The position numbers and the translations under genes were made by a program. The notes under the pieces were generated by a model that saw only the letters and a program-made list of their open reading frames with translations, had not been told where the DNA came from and did no database searches. 64,000 nucleotides of DNA from JACJWR01 sp964556255 (GTDB taxonomy: Bacteria; Actinomycetota; Actinomycetes; S36-B12; UBA10799): contig CAZKVQ010000005.1 in the NCBI GenBank assembly GCA_964556255.1, forward strand, positions 18,362 to 82,361. Reading direction: 5' to 3'. Below, piece by piece: positions 1 to 8,246 of the stretch. Within the stretch, counting starts at the first letter, position 1. Every line of letters begins with the position of its first letter.

Positions 1-104
1 GGCACCCCGCCGTCCAAGTAACCACCCGATCTCGGCGCCAGCGCCGGTGGCACGACCGGGGCTCCTGTATCCGACGGCACTCTTCGGGCCGCACAGTCCG
101 GCAT
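1..104 (-). CDS. Possible 5' end of an unidentified gene running off the left edge
   Basis: An ATG on the minus strand at 104, ten bases after the DUF5998 stop codon, opens a frame that stays open to the window edge (about 34 codons). The readable peptide is Pro/Ala/Gly-rich and has no motif I can name. In other actinomycetes a nucleotide pyrophosphatase/alkaline phosphatase gene often follows the DUF5998 gene, so that is the likeliest identity, but this is inference from gene order. There is no clear Shine-Dalgarno sequence, and a later start is possible. Confidence 0.3.
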   Translation of the reverse strand, partial: MPDCAARRVPSDTGAPVVPPALAPRSGGYLDGGV

Positions 105-114
105 CGGGGACAGG

Positions 115-705
115 TCAGTTGCGTCCGGCGGTCGCCGAGACCTCGCTGAGCGCCGCTGCGAACTCCAATGCCTGGGCAACCACATCAGCACCGTCCGCGG
201 CGGCCGAGACCCGAACGGTGAAGTCGTCATTGGCTGAGGTGCCGGTATAGCCGTGATCAGCCTCGCAGTTGGGGTCCGAGCAGCGCGCCGGCTCGAGGTC
301 GATGCGGTTGACCGCACCCCACCCCAAGGTCAAGACAACCTCCGACGGTGGGTGCGCAGGCGAGTACTGGGCTGGTTCGGCGATCACCCGGGTGACGACC
401 ACGGAGTCGATCTGATCGATGCGCACAGCCTCGGTCGACGAGGACGCGTGCGCCACGTCATCGCCCTCTTCGGGCGGATGCTCGTCGACATGGGCCACGA
501 TCAGCCGGGAGGAGGTCAGGGCCAAGACCGTGATGTGGCGTCGCAACTCATCCCGGTCGAAGGTCGCCTCGTGGTGAACGAGGAAACTCATGACCCGCTC
601 GTTGCCCATGGCCGTGCGAAGCGAATCGAGTACCAACTCTGGGTAGTACCCCGTCCGTTGGATGGACTCGCGCATGCGCGCCTCGGAGGTGAGCGTCTCA
701 GGCAT
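115..705 (-). CDS. DUF5998 family protein
   Basis: This 196-residue soluble protein matches the actinobacterial DUF5998 family in length and overall pattern. It starts MPETLTSEARMRESI, has a conserved central segment with HEATFDRDELRRHITVL, and a C-terminal segment with a Cys pair (CSDPNC) followed by the acidic HGYTGT region. No signal peptide or membrane segment is seen. The function of the family is unknown. It sits 36 bases downstream of the GNAT/acyl-CoA synthetase gene on the same strand and is probably co-transcribed with it; this pairing near the parC-like gene is common in actinomycetes. Confidence 0.85.
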   Translation of the reverse strand: MPETLTSEARMRESIQRTGYYPELVLDSLRTAMGNERVMSFLVHHEATFDRDELRRHITVLALTSSRLIVAHVDEHPPEEGDDVAHASSSTEAVRIDQIDSVVVTRVIAEPAQYSPAHPPSEVVLTLGWGAVNRIDLEPARCSDPNCEADHGYTGTSANDDFTVRVSAAADGADVVAQALEFAAALSEVSATAGRN

Positions 706-741
706 GCGCCTATCCTGCCACGGCCGAGGCGCCGGCAGCGA

Positions 742-3474
742 TCACAGCCGCCTCGGACGAGCCTCGGGGCGCTCCATCACCGTCGCTAGGTGGATGTCCG
801 CACCGAGCACATAGGCGCCCTCCGGGGTCGCCAGCAATGGGTTGATTGCGAGCGAAGCGAGCTGCGGAAAATCATCGGCCAGGGCCGCCACCCGACGTAA
901 TGCGTCGATCAGGGAGTCGATGTCCGCGGGCTCGGACCCCCGGAAACCGAAGAGCAACTCGGAGGTCTTGGGACGACGCACCAGGGCCGCAGCATCGATC
1001 TCGGTCAACGGCGCCATGCACCAGGCCCAGTCCTCCACCAGATCGGTCATGACACCGCCCACCGCGAAACCGAGCACCGGCCCGAAGGCCGGGTCTTCCC
1101 GGGTCAGCACCGTGCACGGAACTCCGGCTGGAGCCATCCGTTGGACGACGAGCAACTCGCGGACGTCCGCGGGGTGTTGCGCCGCGATGGAGAGGTATGC
1201 CGTGCGAAGGGATCGTTCGTTCTCCAGGTTCAACCGGATGCCGCCCAGATCGGTGCGGTGCATGAGCCGGTGGGCTTCGGTCTTGAGGACCACCGGATAG
1301 CCGAGTTCGTCCGCCGCCGCGACGGCCTCATCCTCCGAACCCACCGGGATGCTGGGCCAGAGCAGCAGACCGTAGGACGCCAGCAACTCTTGGGATTCCC
1401 GCCGGTCCAGCCGTGTCCGCCCACCTGCCGCCCCGAGGCTGGGTAGTTCGGTGGTGGCGCTGTCGTCGAGGTCGCCCGACAACTCGGGTAGTGGATCGCC
1501 GACCCGCTCCCGAACGAAGAGATCCGCCGCCTCACGGTTGAGGCCCTCCGGTTCGGTCTCCCCGCCGGCCGGCTGAGCCAGCCAGGCAGCATGGCGGACC
1601 GCGAGCGACAAGGCCGAAATGGCGGCTGCGGGTTCCCCGAAGATGGGTACACTGCCCGGGCCAGGCAGGCCGTGCACGCCCGGGCTGGTCACCAGCGACG
1701 AGCGGCCGGTGAGGCCGGTGAGGTGCGGCAGCACAGCGGCCAACGGCTTGGTCGCAGCCGCCGCTACGTCATGCAGTACAGCGTCGATGCCCTCCCCTTC
1801 GCGACGCACCGGCGGCACATGGATGAAGAGCACTGCGTCCACGTCACCCGCGGTCAGAGCCTTCTCCAACATCTCGCGGACTTCATCTGGGTCGGCGTTC
1901 CAGGACACCCGGTAGGGATGCTCGACAACCGTCATGTCCGCTGCGTAGAGAAGGTCGGCCGACAGCAGCAGCAACGCGGCAGAGTTGGACACCAGCGCGA
2001 CGCGAGGTCCCCTCGGCACCGGCTGCAGGGCGAGCATGGCGGCGGCATCGAGCATGCCCGCCAGCGTCGTGGTCTGCAGGACGCCGCTCTGGCGCAGCAG
2101 GTCGTCCACGACGCGCGGGGGCAGTTCGGTCTCCTGATACTCCTGTTCGGGGGGCCATTCCCTGCCGGTCCGCCCAGCCAGGACGGCAATCACCGGCTTG
2201 CGGCGTGACAGCCGTCGCATGATCCTGGTGAACTTCCGAGGGTTGCCCAAGCTCTGCAGGTACAACAGCACCACTGTGGTCGTGTCGTCGGCTTCCCAGA
2301 ACTGCAGCAGGTCGTTGCCGGAGAGATCGGCGCGTAGTCCGGCCGACACGAAGGTGGTCAACCCCAACTGCCGCCCTGCCATGTCCTCCAGCACCGTGGC
2401 GCCGAGGGTGCCGGACTCGCAGAAGAATCCGATCCGACCGCGGCCGGGAATCACCTCCGCGAGGCTGGCATTGAGGCAGACCCGTGGGTCGGTGTTGACT
2501 ATGCCCATCGCCTCGGGGCCGATGACCCGCATTCCCGCCTCACGGGCGGCCGCCACAAGTTCCTGCTTGCGCTCGGTCCCCTGGGGGTCGAGGGCGCTGA
2601 AGCCGGTCGCGATCACCTCGATCGCCCGTACTCCCGCCACTGCGCAGTCCTCGACGATGCCCGGCACCGAGTCGATGCCCGAGGTGACCACCGCCAGGTC
2701 GATCGGGCCGGGGGTCGACGCGACGCTGGGATAGGCCTTGATGCCCTCGATCTCCTCCGCCTCGGGATGCACGGCGTAGATCGAGCCGGTGAATCCTGCA
2801 TCCCGGAGATTGCGCAGCACTACCTGTCCGATGGACCCTGGTCGGCGGCTGGCACCGACGACCGCGATCTTCGATGGGTACATCAGCGCTGCCACCGACC
2901 GGGCCTCGCTGGCGCGCTCCCGAGCCCGCATCACCGTCTCGTTGGCGGCGGTGGGTTCGATGTCGAACTCCATCTTCACCACACCGTCGGACATGTGTTG
3001 GGAAGGTCGATAGCCCGCCTCGGCAAAGGTGTTGATCATCCGTCGGTTGTCGGGGAGCACCTCGGCGTAAAACGTCGTGATGTCGTTCTCCCTGGCGATG
3101 GCGGCCAGATGCTCCAGAAGTACCGAGCCGATACCGCGCCCCTGATGGTCATCGCGGACGGTGAACGCGATCTCGGCCTCGTGATCGCTGATGCGGTCGT
3201 ATCGGCCGACACCGATGATGAGCCCGCTCTGGGTGATCACCAGAGCCACCCGATCCAAGTAGTCCACCTGGGTGAAGCGCTCGATGTCCCGCTCGCTGAG
3301 CTCCGGATAGGGCGCGAAGAACCGGTAGTAGATCGTCTCCGGCGACAGTGACTTGTGGAATTCCACCAGACCGTCGGCATCGTCTGCACGGATCGGACGC
3401 AGGTGCGCGGGTCGACCGTCGCGCAGCAGGACATCCGCCTCCCAGTGAGCTGGATACCGGGAATCCGCAGTCAC
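742..3474 (-). CDS. Protein acetyltransferase with acyl-CoA synthetase-like domain (PatA type)
   Basis: About 910 residues. An N-terminal GNAT domain (roughly 20-170) carries the acetyl-CoA loop DDHQGRGIGSVLLEHL. It is followed by a CoA-binding Rossmann domain (from about 195, IAVVGASRRPGSIG), a succinyl-CoA ligase-like region (with ESGTLGA) and a C-terminal ATP-grasp domain (PVVLKTEAHRLMHRTDLGG). GNAT before synthetase is the order of Streptomyces lividans PatA, which acetylates an acyl-CoA synthetase lysine; the enterobacterial Pat order is reversed. The GTG start at 3474 (peptide VTADSRYPAHW) was chosen because upstream sequence lacks GNAT-like character and 910 residues fits the family. 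The gene is divergent from parC across 186 bases, which must hold both promoters. The target protein cannot be read from sequence. Confidence 0.85.
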   Translation of the reverse strand: MTADSRYPAHWEADVLLRDGRPAHLRPIRADDADGLVEFHKSLSPETIYYRFFAPYPELSERDIERFTQVDYLDRVALVITQSGLIIGVGRYDRISDHEAEIAFTVRDDHQGRGIGSVLLEHLAAIARENDITTFYAEVLPDNRRMINTFAEAGYRPSQHMSDGVVKMEFDIEPTAANETVMRARERASEARSVAALMYPSKIAVVGASRRPGSIGQVVLRNLRDAGFTGSIYAVHPEAEEIEGIKAYPSVASTPGPIDLAVVTSGIDSVPGIVEDCAVAGVRAIEVIATGFSALDPQGTERKQELVAAAREAGMRVIGPEAMGIVNTDPRVCLNASLAEVIPGRGRIGFFCESGTLGATVLEDMAGRQLGLTTFVSAGLRADLSGNDLLQFWEADDTTTVVLLYLQSLGNPRKFTRIMRRLSRRKPVIAVLAGRTGREWPPEQEYQETELPPRVVDDLLRQSGVLQTTTLAGMLDAAAMLALQPVPRGPRVALVSNSAALLLLSADLLYAADMTVVEHPYRVSWNADPDEVREMLEKALTAGDVDAVLFIHVPPVRREGEGIDAVLHDVAAAATKPLAAVLPHLTGLTGRSSLVTSPGVHGLPGPGSVPIFGEPAAAISALSLAVRHAAWLAQPAGGETEPEGLNREAADLFVRERVGDPLPELSGDLDDSATTELPSLGAAGGRTRLDRRESQELLASYGLLLWPSIPVGSEDEAVAAADELGYPVVLKTEAHRLMHRTDLGGIRLNLENERSLRTAYLSIAAQHPADVRELLVVQRMAPAGVPCTVLTREDPAFGPVLGFAVGGVMTDLVEDWAWCMAPLTEIDAAALVRRPKTSELLFGFRGSEPADIDSLIDALRRVAALADDFPQLASLAINPLLATPEGAYVLGADIHLATVMERPEARPRRL

Positions 3475-3660
3475 GGCCCCCACGCTAGCGGGCCAAGCCG
3501 CCCACAACATCTCGAGCGGTTCCCGTATGTGGCGAATCCGACAGGATCGCGCCGGTCCGCCACCCGCACGCCGGGTTTCTGAGGCCGGCCACCGGCCTGA
3601 CTCCGGGGTCAACGGCGTGCCCCGCACGGTCAATGACCGGGGTGGGGCCACAATGGCCCA

Positions 3661-6138
3661 ATGGCCCGCAGCACCACCGTCGAACCACCGCCCGAAGAGC
3701 GCATCGTCGACGTCGACGTCGGCGAGGAGATGCGCGGTTCTTTCCTCGAGTATGCCTATTCGGTCATCTATGCGCGGGCGTTGCCCGATGCCCGCGACGG
3801 GCTGAAACCGGTCCAGCGTCGCATCCTGTACCAAGCCGGCGAGATGGGCCTGCGACCCGACCGCGGCCACGTGAAGAGTGCGCGCGTCGTCGGAGAGGTG
3901 ATGGGTCGGCTGCATCCGCACGGCGAGAGCGCGATCTACGATGCCCTGGTCCGGATGGCGCAGCCGTTCTCACTGCGGCTGCCCTTCATCGATGGTCACG
4001 GCAACTTCGGCTCACTCGACGATGGTCCAGCCGCCATGCGCTACACGGAGTGCCGACTTGCGTCGGCGGCGCTGCCGATGATCACCGGCGTACATGAGGA
4101 CACCGTCGACTTCGCCCCGAACTACGACGGCAGGGAGCAGGAACCGGTGGTGCTGCCGGCGGCCGCACCGGCACTGCTGGTGAACGGGACCACCGGCATT
4201 GCGGTGGGGATGGCCACCAACATCGCTCCCCACAACCTCGGGGAAGTGATCAACGCCGCCCGTCATCTTCTGGCCCATCCGAACGCGACCCTGCGCCAGA
4301 TCATGAAGTTCGTACCAGGTCCGGACCTGCCGTCGGGTGGTCGGATCGTCGGTCTGGATGGCATTCGTGACGCCTACGCCACCGGCCGCGGCAGTTTCCG
4401 GATGCGTGCGGCCGCCAAGATCGAGCAGGTGACTCCGCGACGAAAGGCCATCGTCGTCACCGAGCTCCCGTACAACGTCGGCGTTGAGCGGGTCATGCAG
4501 CGGATCAAGGATCTGCACAACTCCAAGAAGGTCGCCGGGATCGCCGGAATGACCGACCTGACCGACGGGGACCAGGGCCTACGACTGGTCATCGAGGTGA
4601 AGTCCGGGATCCACCCGGAGGCACTCCTCGAGCAGTTGTACCGCCAGACCCCGCTCGAGGAGCAGTTCAATGTCAATGCCGTCGCCCTCGTCGGCGGAAA
4701 GCCGGTCACCCTGGGTCTGATCGAGATGCTGCGGGTGTTTCTCGATCACAGACTCGAAGTGGTGAGACGGCGCAGCGATTTCCGACGCGGCAAGGCCCGC
4801 GACCGACTGCATCTGGTCGAGGGTCTGCTCATCGCGATCCTGGACATCGACGAAGTCATCCAGGTCATCCGGGGCAGCGACGATGCGGCGGCAGCCAAGG
4901 TGCGCCTGATGGAGATCTTCGATCTGACCGATGCCCAGGCCACCTACATCCTGGACATGCCGTTGCGCCGCCTGACGAAGTTCTCCCGACTGGAGTTGGA
5001 ATCTGAGCGCGACGAACTGCTCACCGCCATCGCGGACTTGACCCGGATCCTGGAGGATCCCGCGACGCTGGCGGAGGTGGTCTCGGAGGAGTTGGCCGAA
5101 GTCGCGGTCGAGCACGCCACACCTCGACGGACGATCCTGCTGGAGTCCGACGCGGTCGCCTCTCCGGCTCCCGGACAGATTTCGCTGGAGGTCAGCGACG
5201 AACCGTGTCTGGTGATTCTGGACGTCACCGGCCTCATCGCCCGGGTCCAGGTGCCTTCCGAGCTTCCGACAGGAGCGCGCGCGGCGCACGACGTCGTGAG
5301 GTCGGTGGCGCGTACCACGACCCGGGGCGACATCGGCGTGCTCACCGACACCGGTCGTGTGCACCGCGTCGCCGTCGTGGATCTTCCTTCGCTGCCGGGG
5401 ACCGCCGGACACCCCAGCTTGGTCGGCGCCACCGGCGTGGGTGAGTTCGCGCCATTGGCCGACGGTGAGAGCCCGGTCGCGATCGTCCGGATCGATGGTG
5501 GCGGCGACGGCGTCGCCGTCGGCACGCGCGGCGGCATCGTCAAGCGGATAGCGCCGGAGGCGGCACCGAGCAAGGACGTGTGGGACGTGATCGCGCTGCG
5601 CGACGGTGATGCTGTGGTCGGGGCCGCTGAGTGCCCGGAGGATTCCGAACTCGTACTCATCACCAGTGATGCCCACCTGTTGAAGTTTCCCGCCGCCGCG
5701 GTGCGCCCGCAGGGACGGGGTGCGGCGGGCATGGCGGGCATCAGAACCGCCGAGGCGGCCCGCGTGGTGGGCTTCTCCGTGGTTCCCGAGGGCGCGGATG
5801 CCAGTGTTGTCACCGTCGCAGGGTCGGGATCCACAGTGGCCACGGCCAAGGTGACGCCGCTGCGCGAGTTTCCCGCCAAGGGCAGGGGCACCGGCGGTGT
5901 GCGATGCCAGCGGCTGCTCAAGGGAGAGACCGCCATCATCGCCGCGACAGCCGCGGCCGACCCGGCGGCCTGCAATGCCGCCGGCGCCAGCGTCCCACTT
6001 CCCGAACCCGACGACCGCAGGGACGCCTCAGGGCAGCCCGTCTCCTCCCGCCTCGCGCATGTCGGTGGCGGGATACCGCCCTGGGCCGTGGCCGCCCCGG
6101 ACCCTGCCCTCGACACGACGAGTTCGGTTCCGGAATGA
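3661..6138 (+). CDS. parC: Type IIA topoisomerase subunit A (ParC / GyrA-like)
   Basis: 825 residues, the breakage-reunion subunit of a type II DNA topoisomerase. The catalytic tyrosine lies in AAMRYTE (Tyr128). The quinolone-determining segment reads HPHGESAIYD (Ser90 and Asp94 kept), which is the susceptible-type arrangement. A beta-pinwheel C-terminal domain follows (about 500-790), but the canonical GyrA box QRRGGKG is absent; the aligned position reads QGRGAAGMAG. That favours a topoisomerase IV-like decatenase over true gyrase. The partner parE lies at 12.8-14.8 kb on the other strand, as in Streptomyces, where parC and parE are also near the main sigma gene. The stop overlaps the next start (ATGA), so the three genes to 8167 look like one operon. 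Confidence 0.92.
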   Translation: MARSTTVEPPPEERIVDVDVGEEMRGSFLEYAYSVIYARALPDARDGLKPVQRRILYQAGEMGLRPDRGHVKSARVVGEVMGRLHPHGESAIYDALVRMAQPFSLRLPFIDGHGNFGSLDDGPAAMRYTECRLASAALPMITGVHEDTVDFAPNYDGREQEPVVLPAAAPALLVNGTTGIAVGMATNIAPHNLGEVINAARHLLAHPNATLRQIMKFVPGPDLPSGGRIVGLDGIRDAYATGRGSFRMRAAAKIEQVTPRRKAIVVTELPYNVGVERVMQRIKDLHNSKKVAGIAGMTDLTDGDQGLRLVIEVKSGIHPEALLEQLYRQTPLEEQFNVNAVALVGGKPVTLGLIEMLRVFLDHRLEVVRRRSDFRRGKARDRLHLVEGLLIAILDIDEVIQVIRGSDDAAAAKVRLMEIFDLTDAQATYILDMPLRRLTKFSRLELESERDELLTAIADLTRILEDPATLAEVVSEELAEVAVEHATPRRTILLESDAVASPAPGQISLEVSDEPCLVILDVTGLIARVQVPSELPTGARAAHDVVRSVARTTTRGDIGVLTDTGRVHRVAVVDLPSLPGTAGHPSLVGATGVGEFAPLADGESPVAIVRIDGGGDGVAVGTRGGIVKRIAPEAAPSKDVWDVIALRDGDAVVGAAECPEDSELVLITSDAHLLKFPAAAVRPQGRGAAGMAGIRTAEAARVVGFSVVPEGADASVVTVAGSGSTVATAKVTPLREFPAKGRGTGGVRCQRLLKGETAIIAATAAADPAACNAAGASVPLPEPDDRRDASGQPVSSRLAHVGGGIPPWAVAAPDPALDTTSSVPE

Positions 6139-7073
6139 CGGCCTGTTCGGCACGGGCCAGCGAGATCGGTGAGACGCTTCCGGGCACCGCACCGCGCAAT
6201 CGATCCTGGGTGGTGCTCGAGCATGCAGGTGCCTTCGGGAGGGTCGCCCTGCTCGACAGCGGTTTGCCGGAGACACTCGGCCGGTACCTGGAAGACGCCC
6301 GGACGGCCAGTTCGACGGGCGTGCTGCTGGCGCGACGCGCGGAAGGTGGGCAGAGTCCCGGAACCCGCATCTGGCTTGCCACCTGCGGACCCGGCGCTTC
6401 TCGCATGCGAAAGGTGGAGTTATCCGAGGGGGAACCTATTCCCCACCTCGAGATCGGGCTGATCGGGGAAGGCCAACTGCCGGGTCTGGGTCAGACGTCC
6501 ACGGATCCGGTGCTGTTCATATGCACCAACGGCAAACGAGACGTCTGCTGTGCCGTTGAAGGGCGATCGCTGGTGAATGCTTTGGGCGCCGACGGGAACA
6601 TCGCATCGGCGGTATGGGAGTCGTCCCATCAAGGTGGCCACAGGTTCGCGCCGGTCGCCCTGCTGCTCCCGCATGGGTACTCGTACGGCCGCTTGACCGC
6701 CGCCGCCGCCACCGAAGTCCTGCAGGCCGCCCGCAACGGCGAACTGCCGGTAACAGGTCTGCGCGGTCGAACCTCACTGCCCCGCACTGCCCAGGCAGCC
6801 GAGGTGATCATTCGCCGCAGCTACGACGTTCGCGGAATCGACGATCTCGACGTACTGGCCCGGGACAGCCGAAATCGCGCCCTGGCACTCTCTGCGACCG
6901 CGGACGCCGGACCAGAGAGAATGGAGGTCCGCCATCGGGATGGCCGGGCTTGGTGGGTGGATGCCCGGTTGGAGCAACTCCGCCCTGCCACCCCCGAGTC
7001 CTGCGGCAAGGACCCGGCCGAACGCACGACCGTGGTCATCACCAGGGTTTCCGAGGCCGGGTCATGGCGATGA
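6135..7073 (+). CDS. Sucrase/ferredoxin-like (Suc/Fer) family protein
   Basis: 312 residues. It belongs to the Suc_Fer-like family, which has a thioredoxin-like fold and probably binds a 2Fe-2S cluster. The visible cluster region is CTNGKRDVCC (around residues 130-145), followed by the family motif SSHQGGHRFAP and LLPHGYSYGRL. The biochemical role is unknown; the historical 'sucrase' name is not evidence of sucrose hydrolysis. The ATG overlaps the parC stop in ATGA, and its own stop overlaps the next gene, so translation is probably coupled. There is no signal peptide. Confidence 0.85.
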   Translation: MTACSARASEIGETLPGTAPRNRSWVVLEHAGAFGRVALLDSGLPETLGRYLEDARTASSTGVLLARRAEGGQSPGTRIWLATCGPGASRMRKVELSEGEPIPHLEIGLIGEGQLPGLGQTSTDPVLFICTNGKRDVCCAVEGRSLVNALGADGNIASAVWESSHQGGHRFAPVALLLPHGYSYGRLTAAAATEVLQAARNGELPVTGLRGRTSLPRTAQAAEVIIRRSYDVRGIDDLDVLARDSRNRALALSATADAGPERMEVRHRDGRAWWVDARLEQLRPATPESCGKDPAERTTVVITRVSEAGSWR

Positions 7074-8167
7074 ACGATCAGCAACCAGCCTCCGGCGCAC
7101 CGCAAACGGCTGAGCCGCCGGACAAGGCACAGCGACAACAAAGGAAGGCTAAGAAGAAGGCGGCAAAGCGTCGCAGGAGGCTGACCCGGCTCGCCACCAT
7201 CTGGTTGGTGGGCATCGCGGTGGCGGCTTTGGCCTACGCGCTGGTCGTGGCCATGTATGGCGAAAGCGCCAAGCAGTCGGAGTTCCCCTCTGTCGCCGAC
7301 ACGTCCAGCGTCGTTGTTTACCTGGAACCCACTGCGGTCAAACCCGCCGAGCGGAACATCGTGACGTCGATCGCCGTAGCTGTGCCGGATGAACTGCTCG
7401 GTCCGACCGGCACCTTGAAGAGCCGGTTGACCATCAGTTTCTGGACCTCGGGACAGGCAAGGACCCGAGATGCCCAGACCCTCACCTTCCCGGCTGGCAC
7501 GGAGAGCTCAAGCCTCCGAGGTGAGCGCACCTTGACCGCCGAAACGGGCCGCTGGGCCAACTACCCGCTGGACGGCTACGGCGCCACCCTCGAGGTCGTC
7601 GCCCGATCCGAGTCCGTCCCCGAGAACCGGACCTATCTGCCGACCGAGGTTGCGGTCTGGGGTGATATTCCCGGATGGCAGGTCCCTCCGAGCATCACTC
7701 GATCCGCGGGAGCCGACGACCCCGCGACGGCGGCTATCGACCCCTACAGCACGGTTGCCGACGTGCCGTTGCAGGTCAACCGCTCCGGATCGACTGTGGC
7801 GATAGTCGTCCTGCTGCTCGGGGCCATGGTGGCGCTGGCTGTCCTAGCCATGGTCCTCGCGAATGCCGTGAGCCGCAGGCGTCGCCGAACAGAGGCGACC
7901 CTGGCCGGCTGGTTCGCGGCTCTGCTGTTCGCCGTCATCCCGCTTCGTCTGAACATGCCCGGGTCGCCCCCGATCGGGGTCTGGATGGACTTCCTGGTGT
8001 TTCTCTGGGTGGTCCTGACGCTGATGGCCGCCCTGACCATCTTCGTGCTCTCCTGGTTGCGCTTCAGTCTTCCCCCGGAGCCGCGGATGCCGGCAGCGAA
8101 AGCCAAGAAGAAGGGCGGGAAGAAGGGCACATCGAAGCCGAGCGGCAGTGCTGCCCCGGAGAAGTAG
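7064..8167 (+). CDS. DUF4436 family membrane protein
   Basis: 367 residues. A highly basic N-terminus (Lys/Arg run around 22-42) precedes a first membrane helix (about 45-65). A roughly 190-residue extracytoplasmic domain follows, then three further helices (about 246-350) with the conserved LRLNMPGSPPIGVWMD between them. The C-terminus is again Lys-rich (AKAKKKGGKKG). This is the DUF4436 architecture; its function is unknown. The start at 7064 was chosen because GAGG lies seven bases upstream; ATG 7070 is an alternative and forms an ATGA overlap with the previous stop. Last gene of the parC operon. Confidence 0.8.
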   Translation: MAMNDQQPASGAPQTAEPPDKAQRQQRKAKKKAAKRRRRLTRLATIWLVGIAVAALAYALVVAMYGESAKQSEFPSVADTSSVVVYLEPTAVKPAERNIVTSIAVAVPDELLGPTGTLKSRLTISFWTSGQARTRDAQTLTFPAGTESSSLRGERTLTAETGRWANYPLDGYGATLEVVARSESVPENRTYLPTEVAVWGDIPGWQVPPSITRSAGADDPATAAIDPYSTVADVPLQVNRSGSTVAIVVLLLGAMVALAVLAMVLANAVSRRRRRTEATLAGWFAALLFAVIPLRLNMPGSPPIGVWMDFLVFLWVVLTLMAALTIFVLSWLRFSLPPEPRMPAAKAKKKGGKKGTSKPSGSAAPEK

Positions 8168-8246
8168 TCAGCCGCAGCGCGGAGACGCAGCCGGAGGATC
8201 CGAGCTCCTCAGCGCCAACTCCCACCGCTACGGCGCAGTCGGGTTC

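Noticed and set aside
4579..6224. Two long minus-strand open frames within parC (365 and 426 codons)
   Set aside because: They are shadows of the conserved topoisomerase subunit and carry no family signature.
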